From: Lantana camara
Taxonomy: Eukaryota; Streptophyta; Magnoliopsida; Lamiales; Verbenaceae
Length of the DNA: 64,000 nt
NCBI GenBank assembly: GCA_037501455.1
Contig: CM074863.1
Span: 9,048,001 to 9,112,000 of the forward strand
Direction: 5' to 3'
Shown: piece by piece, positions 10,664 to 22,258 of the stretch
Position numbering within the stretch: the first letter of the stretch is position 1
Layout: every line of letters begins with the position of its first letter
Made by a program: the position numbers and the translations under genes
Notes under the pieces: generated by a model
Told to the model about the DNA's origin: nothing
The model's input: the letters and a program-made list of their open reading frames with translations, nothing else
Databases searched by the model: none

Positions 10664-12271
10664 TGATAACTCGTTAATTCGTTATCTTTATGATGGAATT
10701 ATACCCTGAATTGTGCTTTAATTAATATTATTTTGAAATGAATTAATGTTTTGTTGTTTTATTCGAAAATTCGGGGCTTGGAGACGAAAGTGATGCAATT
10801 TCGAGCGTCTGAAGGAGAGAGATGACGAAGTGGGCTCTCATTGGTGATAAGGATTTGATGGCAGCTTGGATTGATGAGAATTGTTCAATTTTAAGATACT
10901 TGGGAATTTAAAGTCAAGGTACGCATGAAGCAGTTTGGAGGAAAATTGAATTAATTGGCTAGTGGGCCTTTTCTTTGGAGAAGTATTGGCGTGAAGTTGC
11001 ATGGATTCTTATGAGTGGATGGTTGACTTTTCTATTACAATTGGGTTGCACCTTGTTGAAATTGATTATGGGCCGCAGACGTATTTCTTGGGAATTAAAT
11101 TAACACTTGATTATGGGCCGCGTGTTTGGACTTGATAGAAGAAATTCAATTTGTTGGTTCAATCTTTGGAATTCATTGTGAGGAGGCCCGTGTGTGTTGA
11201 CAATTTGGGGTGCAAGATTGAAGTCCTATTTGTATGAGGATTCGGACAGTGGGAAGGCTTATATATTTGCAGCAGTTTTGGGAGAAAAGGAGGACGTAAC
11301 AATTGGAGGCAGCTTTAGGGGAGACGCAAGCAACACGAAGCGAAGCGGGAGTTTTTCTTATTTTTAATTTCTTTCTTTTTAGACAATTTAGTTTTCTTAT
11401 GTTAAAGAATTCCTTTAGTATTGTTTTTATGAATTTTAGTAGCTAAGTTCTTAATTATCTAGCTAGGGATTAAGATTCGATTTTAGATATTGTGAGACCT
11501 AAACGTTTTTATTAATTCATGTTTATTTAGGCATTTATCTTATCTCCGTGTTTCGCGTTTATTGTGATTAGACAATTTCGGGATAGTGCACGATCTCTAG
11601 GTTGTTTAATTTGCATATAGCCATTCTTGATGCTTGAAGTGTAGTAAAGTTGATTGATAAATTGTGGTAAATTAGTGACAGGGTTTTAGCGATAAAATTC
11701 CTCGTTCACTAAGGGATTTGATAATCTAATTTAAATCTTGCGTGTGTCACGACTTGGTTGATTAGGGTTGGTGTTTTTATAGTTCTTAATGCTGCGAATT
11801 CATTAAATCCTGTCGAGTGTCTCTAGGGGTTGTGAATTTGTTAGGGAAGATAACTGTCGAGTGTCTCTAGGTTATCCGACGAATTAAGTAAAAACGAGGT
11901 TGAGTCGAGTGTCTCTATCAACTATAGCCAATCTGTCTGAATAACTTGAATGTATCTTTGAGTCGATGATCAATATAACAATTCGAATCGAATATCCCTG
12001 GCTAGGTAATTTTCCCTCTCATTGATTTAATCCTACGTGATTTTGCTTTATAATTTTAGTTGGTTTTTAATTCTTGTTATTTATTTTAATCGTATACTTA
12101 GGTTAGAATAATTCTAAAACCCCCCTTTTAATTGTTGCTTTTCGTGAATTACTTGGAATTGATAGAAATAAGTCAACCAGTCTCTGTGGATCGACCCTGT
12201 TTACACTATACTCTGTGTTTAGTCGTTGAATAGGAATTTTTATTTATTTTTGACGGATTCGACACCTGTCA
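10664..12271 (+). repeat. Athila-like element 1, 5' LTR (1608 bp)
   Basis: Starts TGATAACTCG and ends GACACCTGTCA. A TATA-like ttatatatttgc lies near 11259. It contains three copies of GTCGAGTGTCTCTA (11812-11825, 11856-11869, 11904-11917), conserved in all four LTRs of this family in the window. Confidence 0.94.
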
Positions 12272-12276
12272 AATTT

Positions 12277-12294
12277 TGGCGCCGTTGCCGGGGA
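12277..12294 (+). promoter_or_regulatory. Primer-binding site, tRNA-Asp type
   Basis: TGGCGCCGTTGCCGGGGA lies five bases inside the 5' LTR. It matches the complement of the plant tRNA-Asp 3' end, typical of Athila-like gypsy elements. Confidence 0.9.
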
Positions 12295-12324
12295 CTGTGT
12301 TTTTAATCGATTTTATTTCTTTTC

Positions 12325-14430
12325 ATGAACAGGAGCATTCCCGAAAAGGACGATCATCCAACAATGTTTGCGAATGCACAACAGTTCAACAATTATGCAA
12401 ACATTCCACAACAGGTTAACGAGGTCAACTCTTCACCTTTTGATGAAATTAAGAATATGATAAATGCTTTGGCTTCTAACCTTGGTGTAGGTGTACCCCA
12501 AGTAGCGAAGGTCTGTCAATTGTGTGCGAGTACGCTGCATCCCATCGACGCCTGTCCATCCCTTCAAGAATCCCCTTTCGAAAATGTGGACCCATTCGGA
12601 TATCAGCCTCCGATGTACAATCCATACTCCAACATGTACAATCCCGGATGGTATGATCAACCCACTATGAGTTATGCACCGAATCCACCAAACTTCCAAA
12701 ACTTCGTACCTACACCTCCACAACCCCAACAACCAATCCCTCAACCGTACCCACCTTTCAACCCACAAGCTGATCAGATTGAAAAATTGGAGACCTCAGT
12801 CAAGAATTTGGAAACTCAATTGTGTCAAATTGCAGCCTCATTGAGCAGATTAGAGAATCAACGGAAACTTCAATCACAAACTGAGGATCAGAGGCGAAAC
12901 ATGAGTGCAATCACGATCCTAAGTGATAAGGAACTGCCTCCCCCAGTGGAGAAGACCAAAACTCGCCAGAACAGAGCAGAAACTGATCAGACAGTCAACT
13001 TGACCGTTAAGCGTGACCACGCCTTAGGCTCCAGTCAGAACAGAGAGTCAGAAATTAAAGTTCAGCCTAAGCCATGGGTGGAACCACCACCGTTTCCAGA
13101 GCGCTTGATCCAAGCAAGAAAAGAGAAGGAGGAGCAAAGTATATTTGAGACCTTTCGGAAGGTTGAAGCCAATATTCCTTTGTTGGATGCAATCCAACGA
13201 CTCCCACGACATGAGAAATATCTTAAGGAACTCTGCACCAACAAACGAAAACTAAAAGGTAATGAAATCCTAAGTGTTGGAGAGAATGTCTCTGCTGTTT
13301 TGCAAAAGAAATTACCTCCTAAGTGTGGAGACCAAGGTATGTTTTCAATTCCATGTAAAATTGGCAAGACTGAGATTAAGAAAGCAATTTGTGATTTAGA
13401 TGCACCCATTAATATTATGCCTCTATCTGTTTATTCATCACTGAATCTTGGTCCTTTGAAAGATACAGGTATCACAATTCAGTTCGCTGATCGATCTATT
13501 GTGTATCCAGATGGAGTATTAGAGGACGTACTTGTGCAAGTTGATGGATTAGTCTTTCCTGCTGATTTTTATGTGATTTATATGGAGGATGAAAGTTCTT
13601 TGAGTACTTCTGATATTTTGCTTGGTCGACCCTTTTTGAGCACTGCTAGGGCTAAAATAGATGTTCATGATGGCTTATTGACTCTAGAATTTGATGGTGA
13701 TATTGTAAAATTTAATGTTTATGAGTCAAAAAAATATCCTAATGAATTATCTAGTATTTTTAGTGGTGATGTGATTGAAAACTCAAGTAATGAAATTTTT
13801 GAGCCTAACAATGTGGAAAAGCTAAGTTTTGAATCCCTTCAAAATTTAGTAGTTGAAAATTTTGAGAGTAAGCCGAAACAGGTTGGTTTGCATGATGATA
13901 TCTATGATATGGTTATTCCATTAGAGTATGTTAGACCTTTGAATAAAAAGGCTCCGAATTTGAAACTACTTGATGACTTGGCTAATTTAAATTCTTTCAT
14001 TTTGCAGGCACCTATTGAGGAACTCAAGAATTTTTTGGATAATCTGAGATATACCTTCAAGGGAGGAGGAAAATTTGCAGATTCAAAGCCTACACGAGCT
14101 AAATTTCTGGATGAGCAGTTTTTCGAGCCACGTGACCATAAGACGTGGCCACGCTCTGAGGTCCCGCGCTGGTATGCTGATATTATTGATTATTTGACTA
14201 CTACCTTCCTCAGATCTCATATCTTTTTCGAGTTCAGGAATCTTGGAGCCATCATTAGTGATCTTGGTGAACATTGCTACAAACGGTTGATGGAGCCTTT
14301 GATGAGAAAGTATCAAGTCATGTTGCGAACCTCTACGACTTACCATCCCCAATCTAGAGGCCGCAACGGACTAGAAGATTCCGCTCCACACAGTCGAGGG
14401 GATTTGTATGGAGGGTGTACCTCCATTTGA
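12325..14430 (+). CDS. Deleted gag-protease ORF of Athila-like element 1
   Basis: An open frame of 701 codons. It starts MNRSI like the second family member but jumps at once to the gag C-terminal linker, so the main gag (capsid) domain is deleted. A Pro/Gln/Asn-rich spacer follows, a coiled-coil-like segment at about residues 150-180 and the AITILSDKELPPPV block. The retropepsin region has CDLDAPINIMP at about 360, where element 2 has CDLGASINVMP; the conserved Gly of the active-site loop is Asp here. It ends in a short integrase-proximal fragment (WYADIIDY). No reverse transcriptase lies between. The ORF stays open despite these losses, so the element is young; I doubt the protease is active. 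Confidence 0.85.
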   Translation: MNRSIPEKDDHPTMFANAQQFNNYANIPQQVNEVNSSPFDEIKNMINALASNLGVGVPQVAKVCQLCASTLHPIDACPSLQESPFENVDPFGYQPPMYNPYSNMYNPGWYDQPTMSYAPNPPNFQNFVPTPPQPQQPIPQPYPPFNPQADQIEKLETSVKNLETQLCQIAASLSRLENQRKLQSQTEDQRRNMSAITILSDKELPPPVEKTKTRQNRAETDQTVNLTVKRDHALGSSQNRESEIKVQPKPWVEPPPFPERLIQARKEKEEQSIFETFRKVEANIPLLDAIQRLPRHEKYLKELCTNKRKLKGNEILSVGENVSAVLQKKLPPKCGDQGMFSIPCKIGKTEIKKAICDLDAPINIMPLSVYSSLNLGPLKDTGITIQFADRSIVYPDGVLEDVLVQVDGLVFPADFYVIYMEDESSLSTSDILLGRPFLSTARAKIDVHDGLLTLEFDGDIVKFNVYESKKYPNELSSIFSGDVIENSSNEIFEPNNVEKLSFESLQNLVVENFESKPKQVGLHDDIYDMVIPLEYVRPLNKKAPNLKLLDDLANLNSFILQAPIEELKNFLDNLRYTFKGGGKFADSKPTRAKFLDEQFFEPRDHKTWPRSEVPRWYADIIDYLTTTFLRSHIFFEFRNLGAIISDLGEHCYKRLMEPLMRKYQVMLRTSTTYHPQSRGRNGLEDSAPHSRGDLYGGCTSI

Positions 14431-16107
14431 GTAGCACTTTAACAAGTCTTGTCGAGCCTAAGACATAAAACAAGGGCGCTATTGGGAGGCAACCCAAGTT
14501 TTGGCGATTTAGGCGCCATTTTCTTCCCTCAGTTTCTTTTTCTTTTGTTTTTTTTTTTGGTTCTCGTGGTGTTTGTGTTGATTTTCTGCCCTTTTGTGTC
14601 TTGCAAGAGTGCGTAACTTGGCCCAGATAACGCTGATATGCTGCTGATAACTGCTGTCAATTTTCTGCTAACATGACCCTTGAGCGTGGTCACGCCTAAC
14701 ACCCACGCCACTTCCAGAATTTCAAATTAAATGGGAAATTTACATGCCCAAACGCCCTACCTCCGCAACCGAACTTCAGGGAAGTCCTCTTTACTCTAGA
14801 TCTTGATTTTTCTTATGCCTTGAGGACAATGCATGATTTAAGTGTGGGGGGATTAGGTCTACTAGTGCTAAAATTGAATTTTTTTTTGAAATTTTGTTTT
14901 GTGGCTGAATTTTTTATTTTGCTTAGAACTTGAGGATATTGATAATTGTGGATATTTTGCCCCCATTTTGAATGCTTTCTATTAGGTTTGATTGTTGAAT
15001 TTTGCTAGAACGAGTTAGGCTTATTAAATGCATGAAATTTGTGTGAAATTTGACGAATTAGTATAATCTTATGCCCTTATTTTTCGCGCACTATTGAACG
15101 AATTAATGTGCTTTGCTTAGATAGAAAAGTCCGTGATTTTCAAATAGGTCTAAAAGTTGATTAGAACGCATCTTAGCTCCCTTCGAGACGAAATTTTTAG
15201 TTAACAATTGATTTGGGAAGTGACTTAGGCGATCGTTGTCGGTGGTAAGCCTTTTCTTGATCTTTTCACAAATAAAATTATCCCGTTTGACCCCGTTGAG
15301 CCTGAATGTTGTGCAAAATTTCTTTTTAGCCACGTTACAAGCACATGCACAACATTATTTTCCTACCCTACTTTGAATCACACCTCGCTTGCTCATTTTG
15401 GGTTTGAATTTTAGATGTCTTAGGCTCCTTTGTATTCTCCCTTGTGCTTGAATTTTGAGAAAGTGATAAGCAATGTTGAAAATATAAAAAAAAAGAGATG
15501 CTATGAAAGAAAAAGGGAAAAGAAGTCAAAGAAAGAAAAAAAAAAATGAGCAGAAAAAAAGAAAAAATTGCGGAAAAAAAAAAAAAGAAAGTGAGAGTGT
15601 GTTTGATATGAAAAAGGAGGGAAATTATGTGTTTAAGGTAAAGTAAGGGAGTCCGGTAGATAAAAAGGGAAATACCATGGGTTTTATTATAAAATGTGTA
15701 AGTTTGGTGTGTTAGCCACTAAATTCCAAATTTTCCCAACCTCTACCTAAGCCTTGCATTACAAGCTCGAAAGACCTATCGATCCTGAGTCGTGAGTTAA
15801 CTACATTAGTGGAGATTGGAGTGAAGGATGCATTCGAAGTTGATAATTAGTACTTAGGCGGTAATCATAGACTAATCAATTTAGTCTTTGTACATTCTTT
15901 CGTTCGATTCACACTACATTACACAAGGGTATGCTATTTATACTAATTTGTTGAATTTTTATTGCAATTGAGTAGTGTGTTGATGAGCTAGACATGTTTA
16001 GGCGAGAATTCGATGATTGCCTTTGTGATTGTGTTTGATGGGTGATATTGATTCCATTTGATTTTCATATTCCTCGAGGACGAGTAATGAGCTAGTGTGG
16101 GGAGATT
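14431..16107 (+). other. Non-coding 3' internal region of Athila-like element 1
   Basis: No long ORF. It contains an A/G-rich tract at about 15485-15600 and a purine-rich tract gtgtggggagat next to the 3' LTR (about 16095-16107), the likely plus-strand primer. The region aligns throughout with 44530-46246 plus 58486-58545 of element 2, so it is a conserved part of the family rather than a random insertion. Confidence 0.75.
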
Positions 16108-17715
16108 TGATAACTCGTTAATTCGTTATCTTTATGATGGAATTATACCCCGAATTGTGCTTTAATTAATATTATTTTGAAATGAATTAATGTTTTGTTG
16201 TTTTATTCGAAAATTCGGGGCTTGGAGACGAAAGTGATGCAATTTCGAGCGTCTGAAGGAGAGAGATGACGAAGTGGGCTCTCATTGGTGATAAGGATTT
16301 GATGGCAGCTTGGATTGATGAGAATTGTTCAATTTTAAGATACTTGGGAATTTAAAGTCAAGGTACGCATGAAGCAGTTTGGAGGAAAATTGAATTAATT
16401 GGCTAGTGGGCCTTTTCTTTGGAGAAGTATTGGCGTGAAGTTGCATGGATTCTTATGAGTGGATGGTTGACTTTTCTATTACAATTGGGTTGCACCTTGT
16501 TGAAATTGATTATGGGCCGCAGACGTATTTCTTGGGAATTAAATTAACACTTGATTATGGGCCGCGTGTTTGGACTTGATAGAAGAAATTCAATTTGTTG
16601 GTTCAATCTTTGGAATTCATTGTGAGGAGGCCCGTGTGTGTTGACAATTTGGGGTGCAAGATTGAAGTCCTATTTGTATGAGGATTCGGACAGTGGGAAG
16701 GCTTATATATTTGCAGCAGTTTTGGGAGAAAAGGAGGGCGTAACAATTGGAGGCAGCTTTAGGGGAGACGCAAGCAACACGAAGCGAAGCGGGAGTTTTT
16801 CTTATTTTTAATTTCTTTCTTTTTAGACAATTTAGTTTTCTTATGTTAAAGAATTCCTTTAGTATTGTTTTTATGAATTTTAGTAGCTAAGTTCTTAATT
16901 ATCTAGCTAGGGATTAAGATTCGATTTTAGATATTGTGAGACCTAAACGTTTTTATTAATTCATGTTTATTTAGGCATTTATCTTATCTCCGTGTTTCGC
17001 GTTTATTGTGATTAGACAATTTCGGGATAGTGCACGATCTCTAGGTTGTTTAATTTGCATATAGCCATTCTTGATGCTTGAAGTGTAGTAAAGTTGATTG
17101 ATAAATTGTGGTAAATTAGTGACAGGGTTTTAGCGATAAAATTCCTCGTTCACTAAGGGATTTGATAATCTAATTTAAATCTTGCGTGTGTCACGACTTG
17201 GTTGATTAGGGTTGGTGTTTTTATAGTTCTTAATGCTGCGAATTCATTAAATCCTGTCGAGTGTCTCTAGGGGTTGTGAATTTGTTAGGGAAGATAACTG
17301 TCGAGTGTCTCTAGGTTATCCGACGAATTAAGTAAAAACGAGGTTGAGTCGAGTGTCTCTATCAACTATAGCCAATCTGTCTGAATAACTTGAATGTATC
17401 TTTGAGTCGATGATCAATATAACAATTCGAATCGAATATCCCTGGCTAGGTAATTTTCCCTCTCATTGATTTAATCCTACGTGATTTTGCTTTATAATTT
17501 TAGTTGGTTTTTAATTCTTGTTATTTATTTTAATCGTATACTTAGGTTAGAATAATTCTAAAACCCCCCTTTTAATTGTTGCTTTTCGTGAATTACTTGG
17601 AATTGATAGAAATAAGTCAACCAGTCTCTGTGGATCGACCCTGTTTACACTATACTCTGTGTTTAGTCGTTGAATAGGAATTTTTATTTATTTTTGACGG
17701 ATTCGACACCTGTCA
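16108..17715 (+). repeat. Athila-like element 1, 3' LTR (1608 bp)
   Basis: Matches 10664-12271 except for about two substitutions that I saw (ataccc[t/c]gaattg and aggagg[a/g]cgtaac). Followed by TSD tgccc and the resumed kinase exon. Confidence 0.94.
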
Positions 17716-18189
17716 TGCCCCAACAGATCAAGTATAATGTCGTTGCTAGTGGCAAGAGGGACAATCGGTTACATTGCTCCAGAAGTATTCTGCAGAAACT
17801 TTGGTGAAGTATCACACAAATCAGACGTCTACAGTTATGGGATGATGGTTCTTGAAATAGCTGGAGGGAAGAAAAACATTGATCCTATGGATGTTGCTCG
17901 TAGTAGCGAACTTTACTTCCCACAGTATATCTACAAGCAACTTGAAAGGATGGATGCTGAAAAACTTGATGGGATTAATATGGAAGAAGATGAAAGCCAA
18001 ACTGTGAAGAGAAAACTGATCATTGTTGGGCTGTGGTGCATACAGACCGATCCAAACAACAGGCCATCAATGAGTAGGGTGCTAGAAATGTTGGAATGCA
18101 GACATGAATTCTTGGAAATCCCACCTAAGCCTTACCTTTCTTCACCTCCAAGGTCACCACCAACTTCATGGATTTCTGAGACATTGTAA

Positions 18190-19722
18190 TGTTGTGCTTT
18201 GCTTTTATAAGTGGCTTGCAGTCTGGAGATGTGATGAGAGTCTCTGACCATGTTGGAACTTCTCTAATTGAGGAAAGCAAGCCTACTTCATGTGTTTATA
18301 TTTTATGAAAATTATGGTAATTCTTACTCCTTAGAATGAATATAAGCCCTCTTGATCAAATGCGGAAGTTTTGTTTTTATTGACAGATAATTAGTTTTTT
18401 TTTTTTTTTTTTTGATTCAAGAGATAATTAGTTTGTTTCCGAAAGTTATAAACTACAAAACCTACTATTACAGGTAATGGGCTTATTTAGGTAATGGGTT
18501 TTTAATTGGACCTCATATCGGGCCAAATAATGAAATTCAATCTCCATCGTATGACATTTGAGCCGAACCGCTGTGTGGGTTTGAATTAAATTTCCTATTT
18601 CATTAATTAAATTTAGGTTTTACTACATTTGATTCCCAAATTTAATTAAATCATTTCATGTGATACTCTAGATTTAAATATAATTATATTTACACCTGAC
18701 TTGAAGAATTTGAATTACGCTTATATCTGAAAATAATTTTTTTTTCGACCAAAATATTAATTTAAGAAATATTGTAGTAGTTTTTTTTTTTAAAGAAACA
18801 AAAATACAACCAGGTTGTCTACAGTGATTTGAACATGAGTCATTATTTTAGAAAAAGAACCATTTAACCACTTGAATCAATTTTTGTTGACACTTTTTTT
18901 ATTCTAATTAATATATTTTAAATAAGAGCTATATTTAATTAAGGGATAACTATTTCTAACATCTTGAACTATTACGTTTTTTATTTTTAGTTTGCAACTC
19001 GAATTATAAAATGTCTAAATTTGCAACCTCAACGATTATCTTTTAATAAATTGCAACTTAATTTCATTCATTTGTGACACATACACGAAGTTTCTTGCAC
19101 GTGTCACATTATGAGTGAAATTGGTTTGTATTTTATTACAAAATAATAATTGAGGTTGCAAACTTATATATTTTATAATTGGGATTGCAAACGGTCAAAA
19201 TTTTTATCTCTTTTAATTAATGTATTATTAGTAGTGGGAGATCATTATAACTAAATTTTTTTAGGTGGGTAATGTATATTTACACTGAGGCAATTAATGT
19301 TTAATTGCCCTTCCTAGTAATTAACCCTTAATTTATTTAACTCATGTAAAATAAAAACATGATCGGATTATTGTGTAGCGTCTTATTAATAGAAATATTG
19401 ACCAATTTCTTGTCTCAACGTTTTGAAAAACATAAACGCGTTTTTGTAAACTAGTAAACCCTTCTTTTTTATTTCTTTCCTTGTTTTTGGGGGGCTTCAA
19501 AAGTCCATTCTGTGCAATATACATGTATAAATCTTTTGTCGAGTTTGAAACATAATTCTCAAATGAATTATACTAAGAGTTGACTAAGAAATTTTCGTCT
19601 TTATGCAGAGTCTATCGAACTGCCTTTACAAATAAAATCATGGATGCTGCAATGCATTTTCATGGTGCCATGGCCAAAACATTTACAGAGAGCTAAACAA
19701 GTATAATAACCACCCCTGCAGC
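18190..19722. other. AT-rich spacer between kinase copies A and B
   Basis: No coding region that I can support. The 3' flank of copy A is followed by poly-T tracts, a hairpin element (18990-19192, listed separately) and, just before copy B, a 5' flank shared with copies C and D. The shared motifs are tttcatggtgcc and gagctaaacaagtata immediately upstream of the start codon. Confidence 0.6.
18990..19192. repeat. Hairpin (foldback) MITE-like element
   Basis: The left arm from about 18990 (gtttgcaactcgaattataaaa, then ttgcaacctcaa) is the imperfect reverse complement of the right arm ending at 19192 (ttgaggttgcaaac, then ttataattgggattgcaaac). Arms are about 50-65 bp with a spacer. No ORF and no clear TSD. 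Confidence 0.7.
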
Positions 19723-22258
19723 ATGAGTGTTCTTAGACGGTCTTTCATTTACTTATTTTTTCTTGTTTTTCATCCATTTATGCTCAATTTTGGTGAATCC
19801 AAATGCCCTGGATCATTCAGCAGTGGAGATATCGGCACCCTCGGGTTTCCATTTTCGAGTTACTCGCAACCTGATCGTGGGTTGTTCCAGGTTAACTGTG
19901 AATATTCACCTCCAACACTTCAGTCGTCGCCTCAAGGGGTTTGGTACGATTTTCATGAAAAGATAATTCCAAATAAATTTAGGGTATGGGATCCTGTCCT
20001 TCATGAGCTGTTACTAGCGAAAAGCTGTTCTGCTATCCAGAATCGGACTCAATCACCTTTCCCTTTTAGCTCCTTTACAACGTCCCCAAATCTCACCATC
20101 TTCTCGTGCTTGAATAATGTCCCTAAGAGAGAAACTGAAGATCATTTCAAAGATTACCAAAGTCACGCATACAACGCTTCCACGTTCTATTACAAAAATC
20201 CCCCTGAAGAAGACATTAGGATCTCCGAGGGATGTAGGATGGTTCAAATGCCTTTGGATTTTTGAAATTGAGAGAATTTTTCCAAATGTTAACTGCTGAT
20301 TTTGAAATAGAATATCATATTTCCGAGGCTTGTCTTATTTGTCACCGTACGGGAAGGAAGTGTATTAGTACTACAAACAATGACTTTCAGTGTCAATGTA
20401 TTGTTCTGCTAAAGTACTTAGCAATTTTTCTTCAGGCCGGTTAATTTAATACTCTGTGAATCAGCAGGATTTCACCATTTATATCCTTTCTTGTTTCAAG
20501 ACTCTATATAGTGTTTTCGATGTTGTTCACTTGTTCTCTCTCTCTCTCTTTTTTTTCTGGTTTTTGGGCTTGCATATGTTGATCTCGTTTGCAGGAAAGA
20601 GTTCAACAACAAAGTTTCTGGACTCTGGTCATAGGTATGTCTCGCACATCAAGTCTTTGGGAGTTGAATTTCTGTAATTATATTTATCAGTTAGCAAAGT
20701 GTTTAGGCCGGTCAACAGAGAATTAGGCATCATGCTGTTTGATGCATTCCTTTCAATTTCTGGTTTAATTTACGGTTATGGTTTTTTTAGAGTTGATAAA
20801 TATAATGAGAACTCTCGTGACAGGTGTCGTAGCTGTGATTGTTTCACATCCTTAACCATTCTGTTGCTCATTCTCATCAACAAAATGCTTGGAGTTCAAA
20901 CAGCTACACCACTTTCGAAGGACGACATTGAGTTTTTCTTGAAGAACAATGGGAATCTTGCACCACTAAGATACCAATACTCAGATCTCAAGAAAATGAC
21001 CAAGTCATTCAGTGAAAAATTGGGGAAAAGAGGCTATGGCAGCGTATATAAAGGAAAACTACGAGATGGTCGCCTTGTAGCAGTGAAGATCCTGAGTGAG
21101 TAAAAAGGAAATGGAGAAGAATTCATGAATGAGGTTGCAAGCATCAGCAGAACTTCCCTTGTTAACATCGTCACCCTTTTGGGGTTCTGCTTTGAGGGTT
21201 CCAAAAGAGCTCTCATTTATGAGTTCATGCCGAATGCCTCTCTTGAAAAGTTCATACACAACATGGGCTGGAGTACTTGCATCGACTGTCCAACATGAGA
21301 ATTGTTCATTTTGACATAAAGCCTCACAACATTCTTCTGGATGAAAATTTTAATCTGAAAATTTCAGATTTCGGGCTTGCTAAATTGTGCCCCAACAGAC
21401 CAAGTATAATGTCAATGTTAGTGGCAAGAGGGACAATTGGGTACATTGCTCCAGAAGTACTTTTCAGGAACTTTGGTGGAGTATCTCATAAATCAGATGT
21501 GTACAGCTATGGGATGATGTTTCTTGAAATAGCAGGAGGGAAGAAAACCATCGAACCTGAAAATGTTGATCATAGTAGTGAACTTTACTTCCCATAGTAA
21601 AAACCAATTTATTTCGGTTCGGTTTCGGTAAAAAACCGAAACACCGAAAAATTAAAAAAAAACAAAACAAAACAAAAAAACTTAGTGCTAAAGCTCCTTC
21701 TAACAAAGGATATAATTTCTAACAAAATCCAAGTCAATCACTACAAAATTTGGAGCTATACCAGTAGCAGTAAATAGAGAGGAAAGTGGAAAGGTAAAAT
21801 TCAAAAGAAAAAGGAATGTGTCGTGCGCCATGGGCCAATCTCACAAAGTTACAACTCCTTTTATTCTTCTCTACCTGTGCTGTTGAAGGAGATCTGGAGG
21901 AGGCCGATCAAAACTTTGGAGTGCCAACGTAAGTGATGAAAATAGAAGTCCAGAATGCAGCCCCAATTTTAGAAACATTATTCACTTATAAACGTAGGTT
22001 CGGTTTTTCGGTAAAAACCAAAAACCATTCGGTTTTTACCGAAACCGAACAGCCTCGGTTCGATTCGGTTTTCGTCGGTTCGGTTCTGCTCACTACTCTG
22101 ACAGTGGAAGAAGATGAAAGCCAATTTGTGAAGAGAAAACTGATCATTGTTGGGCTGTGGTGCATACAGACTGATCCCAACAACAGGCCATCAATGAGTA
22201 GGGTGCTGGATATGTTGGAATGCAGACATGAATCCTTGCAATTTCCTCCTAAGTCTTA
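19723..22258 (+). pseudogene. LRK10-like receptor kinase copy B, multiply broken
   Basis: Exon 1 starts at 19723 with a signal peptide (MSVLRRSFIYLFFLVF) and the short ectodomain shared with copies C and D. A small deletion near 20260 shifts the frame and closes the ORF. The mini-exon (20595-20632 region) is 40 nt instead of 33. Exon 3, from about 20825, has a lost T early, a TAA at 21101-21103 just after the AVKIL lysine region, and a deletion of about 70 bp near 21262 that removes part of the kinase N-lobe/C-lobe link. HFDIKPHN and DFGLAKL are still readable at about 21310-21380. An AACCG-rich insertion replaces part of the C-lobe (21595-22100); the last kinase segment (22106-22258) follows it. 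Confidence 0.93.
21595..22100 (-). mobile_element. hAT-like non-autonomous insertion with AACCG/CGGTT subterminal repeats
   Basis: About 500 bp interrupt the kinase exon of copy B. Read from the right on the minus strand it starts CAGAGTAGTGAGCAGAACCG, a hAT-like end, followed by many AACCGAACCG units. The left end has the same repeats (cggttcggtttcgg) but no matching CAG terminus. Host bases between the two flanking kinase segments are missing. The element is therefore truncated on the left or the locus suffered a deletion. No transposase ORF. Confidence 0.6.

Larger units (their letters stand above)
10664..17715 (+). mobile_element. Non-autonomous Athila-like gypsy retrotransposon (element 1)
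   Basis: This 7052-bp element has two 1608-bp LTRs (10664-12271 and 16108-17715) differing at about two positions by eye, and target duplication tgccc (10659-10663 and 17716-17720). The primer site TGGCGCCGTTGCCGGGGA (12277-12294) is complementary to plant tRNA-Asp, as in Athila elements. It encodes a partial gag and a protease but no reverse transcriptase or RNase H; only a fragment of the integrase region remains. It must have been mobilised in trans. It sits between the DFG and APE motifs of kinase copy A. Confidence 0.94.
2836..18189 (+). pseudogene. LRK10-like receptor kinase copy A, disrupted by three LTR insertions
   Basis: Exon 1 (2836-3604) encodes a signal peptide and a cysteine-rich GUB_WAK/WAK-associated ectodomain ending in a CxC-type block, with donor gtgagt. 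The second exon is a 33-nt mini-exon split by a solo LTR (3748-3771 plus 4514-4522). Exon 3 begins at 9939 with the transmembrane helix and juxtamembrane region. The kinase has its P-loop at about 10165, HFDIKPHN (non-RD) at about 10580 and DFG at about 10640, then resumes after an Athila-like element at 17716 with GTIGYIAPE and runs to the stop at 18189. Lesions are the solo LTR in the mini-exon, a 71-bp duplication that shifts frame at the P-loop, a further 1-bp loss near 10370 and the 7-kb insertion after DFG. The copia element sits in intron 2. Its ectodomain is longer and different from copies B-D, so it is a different subtype. In plants this family acts at the plasma membrane in cell-wall or pathogen sensing; this copy should be non-functional. 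Confidence 0.92.
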
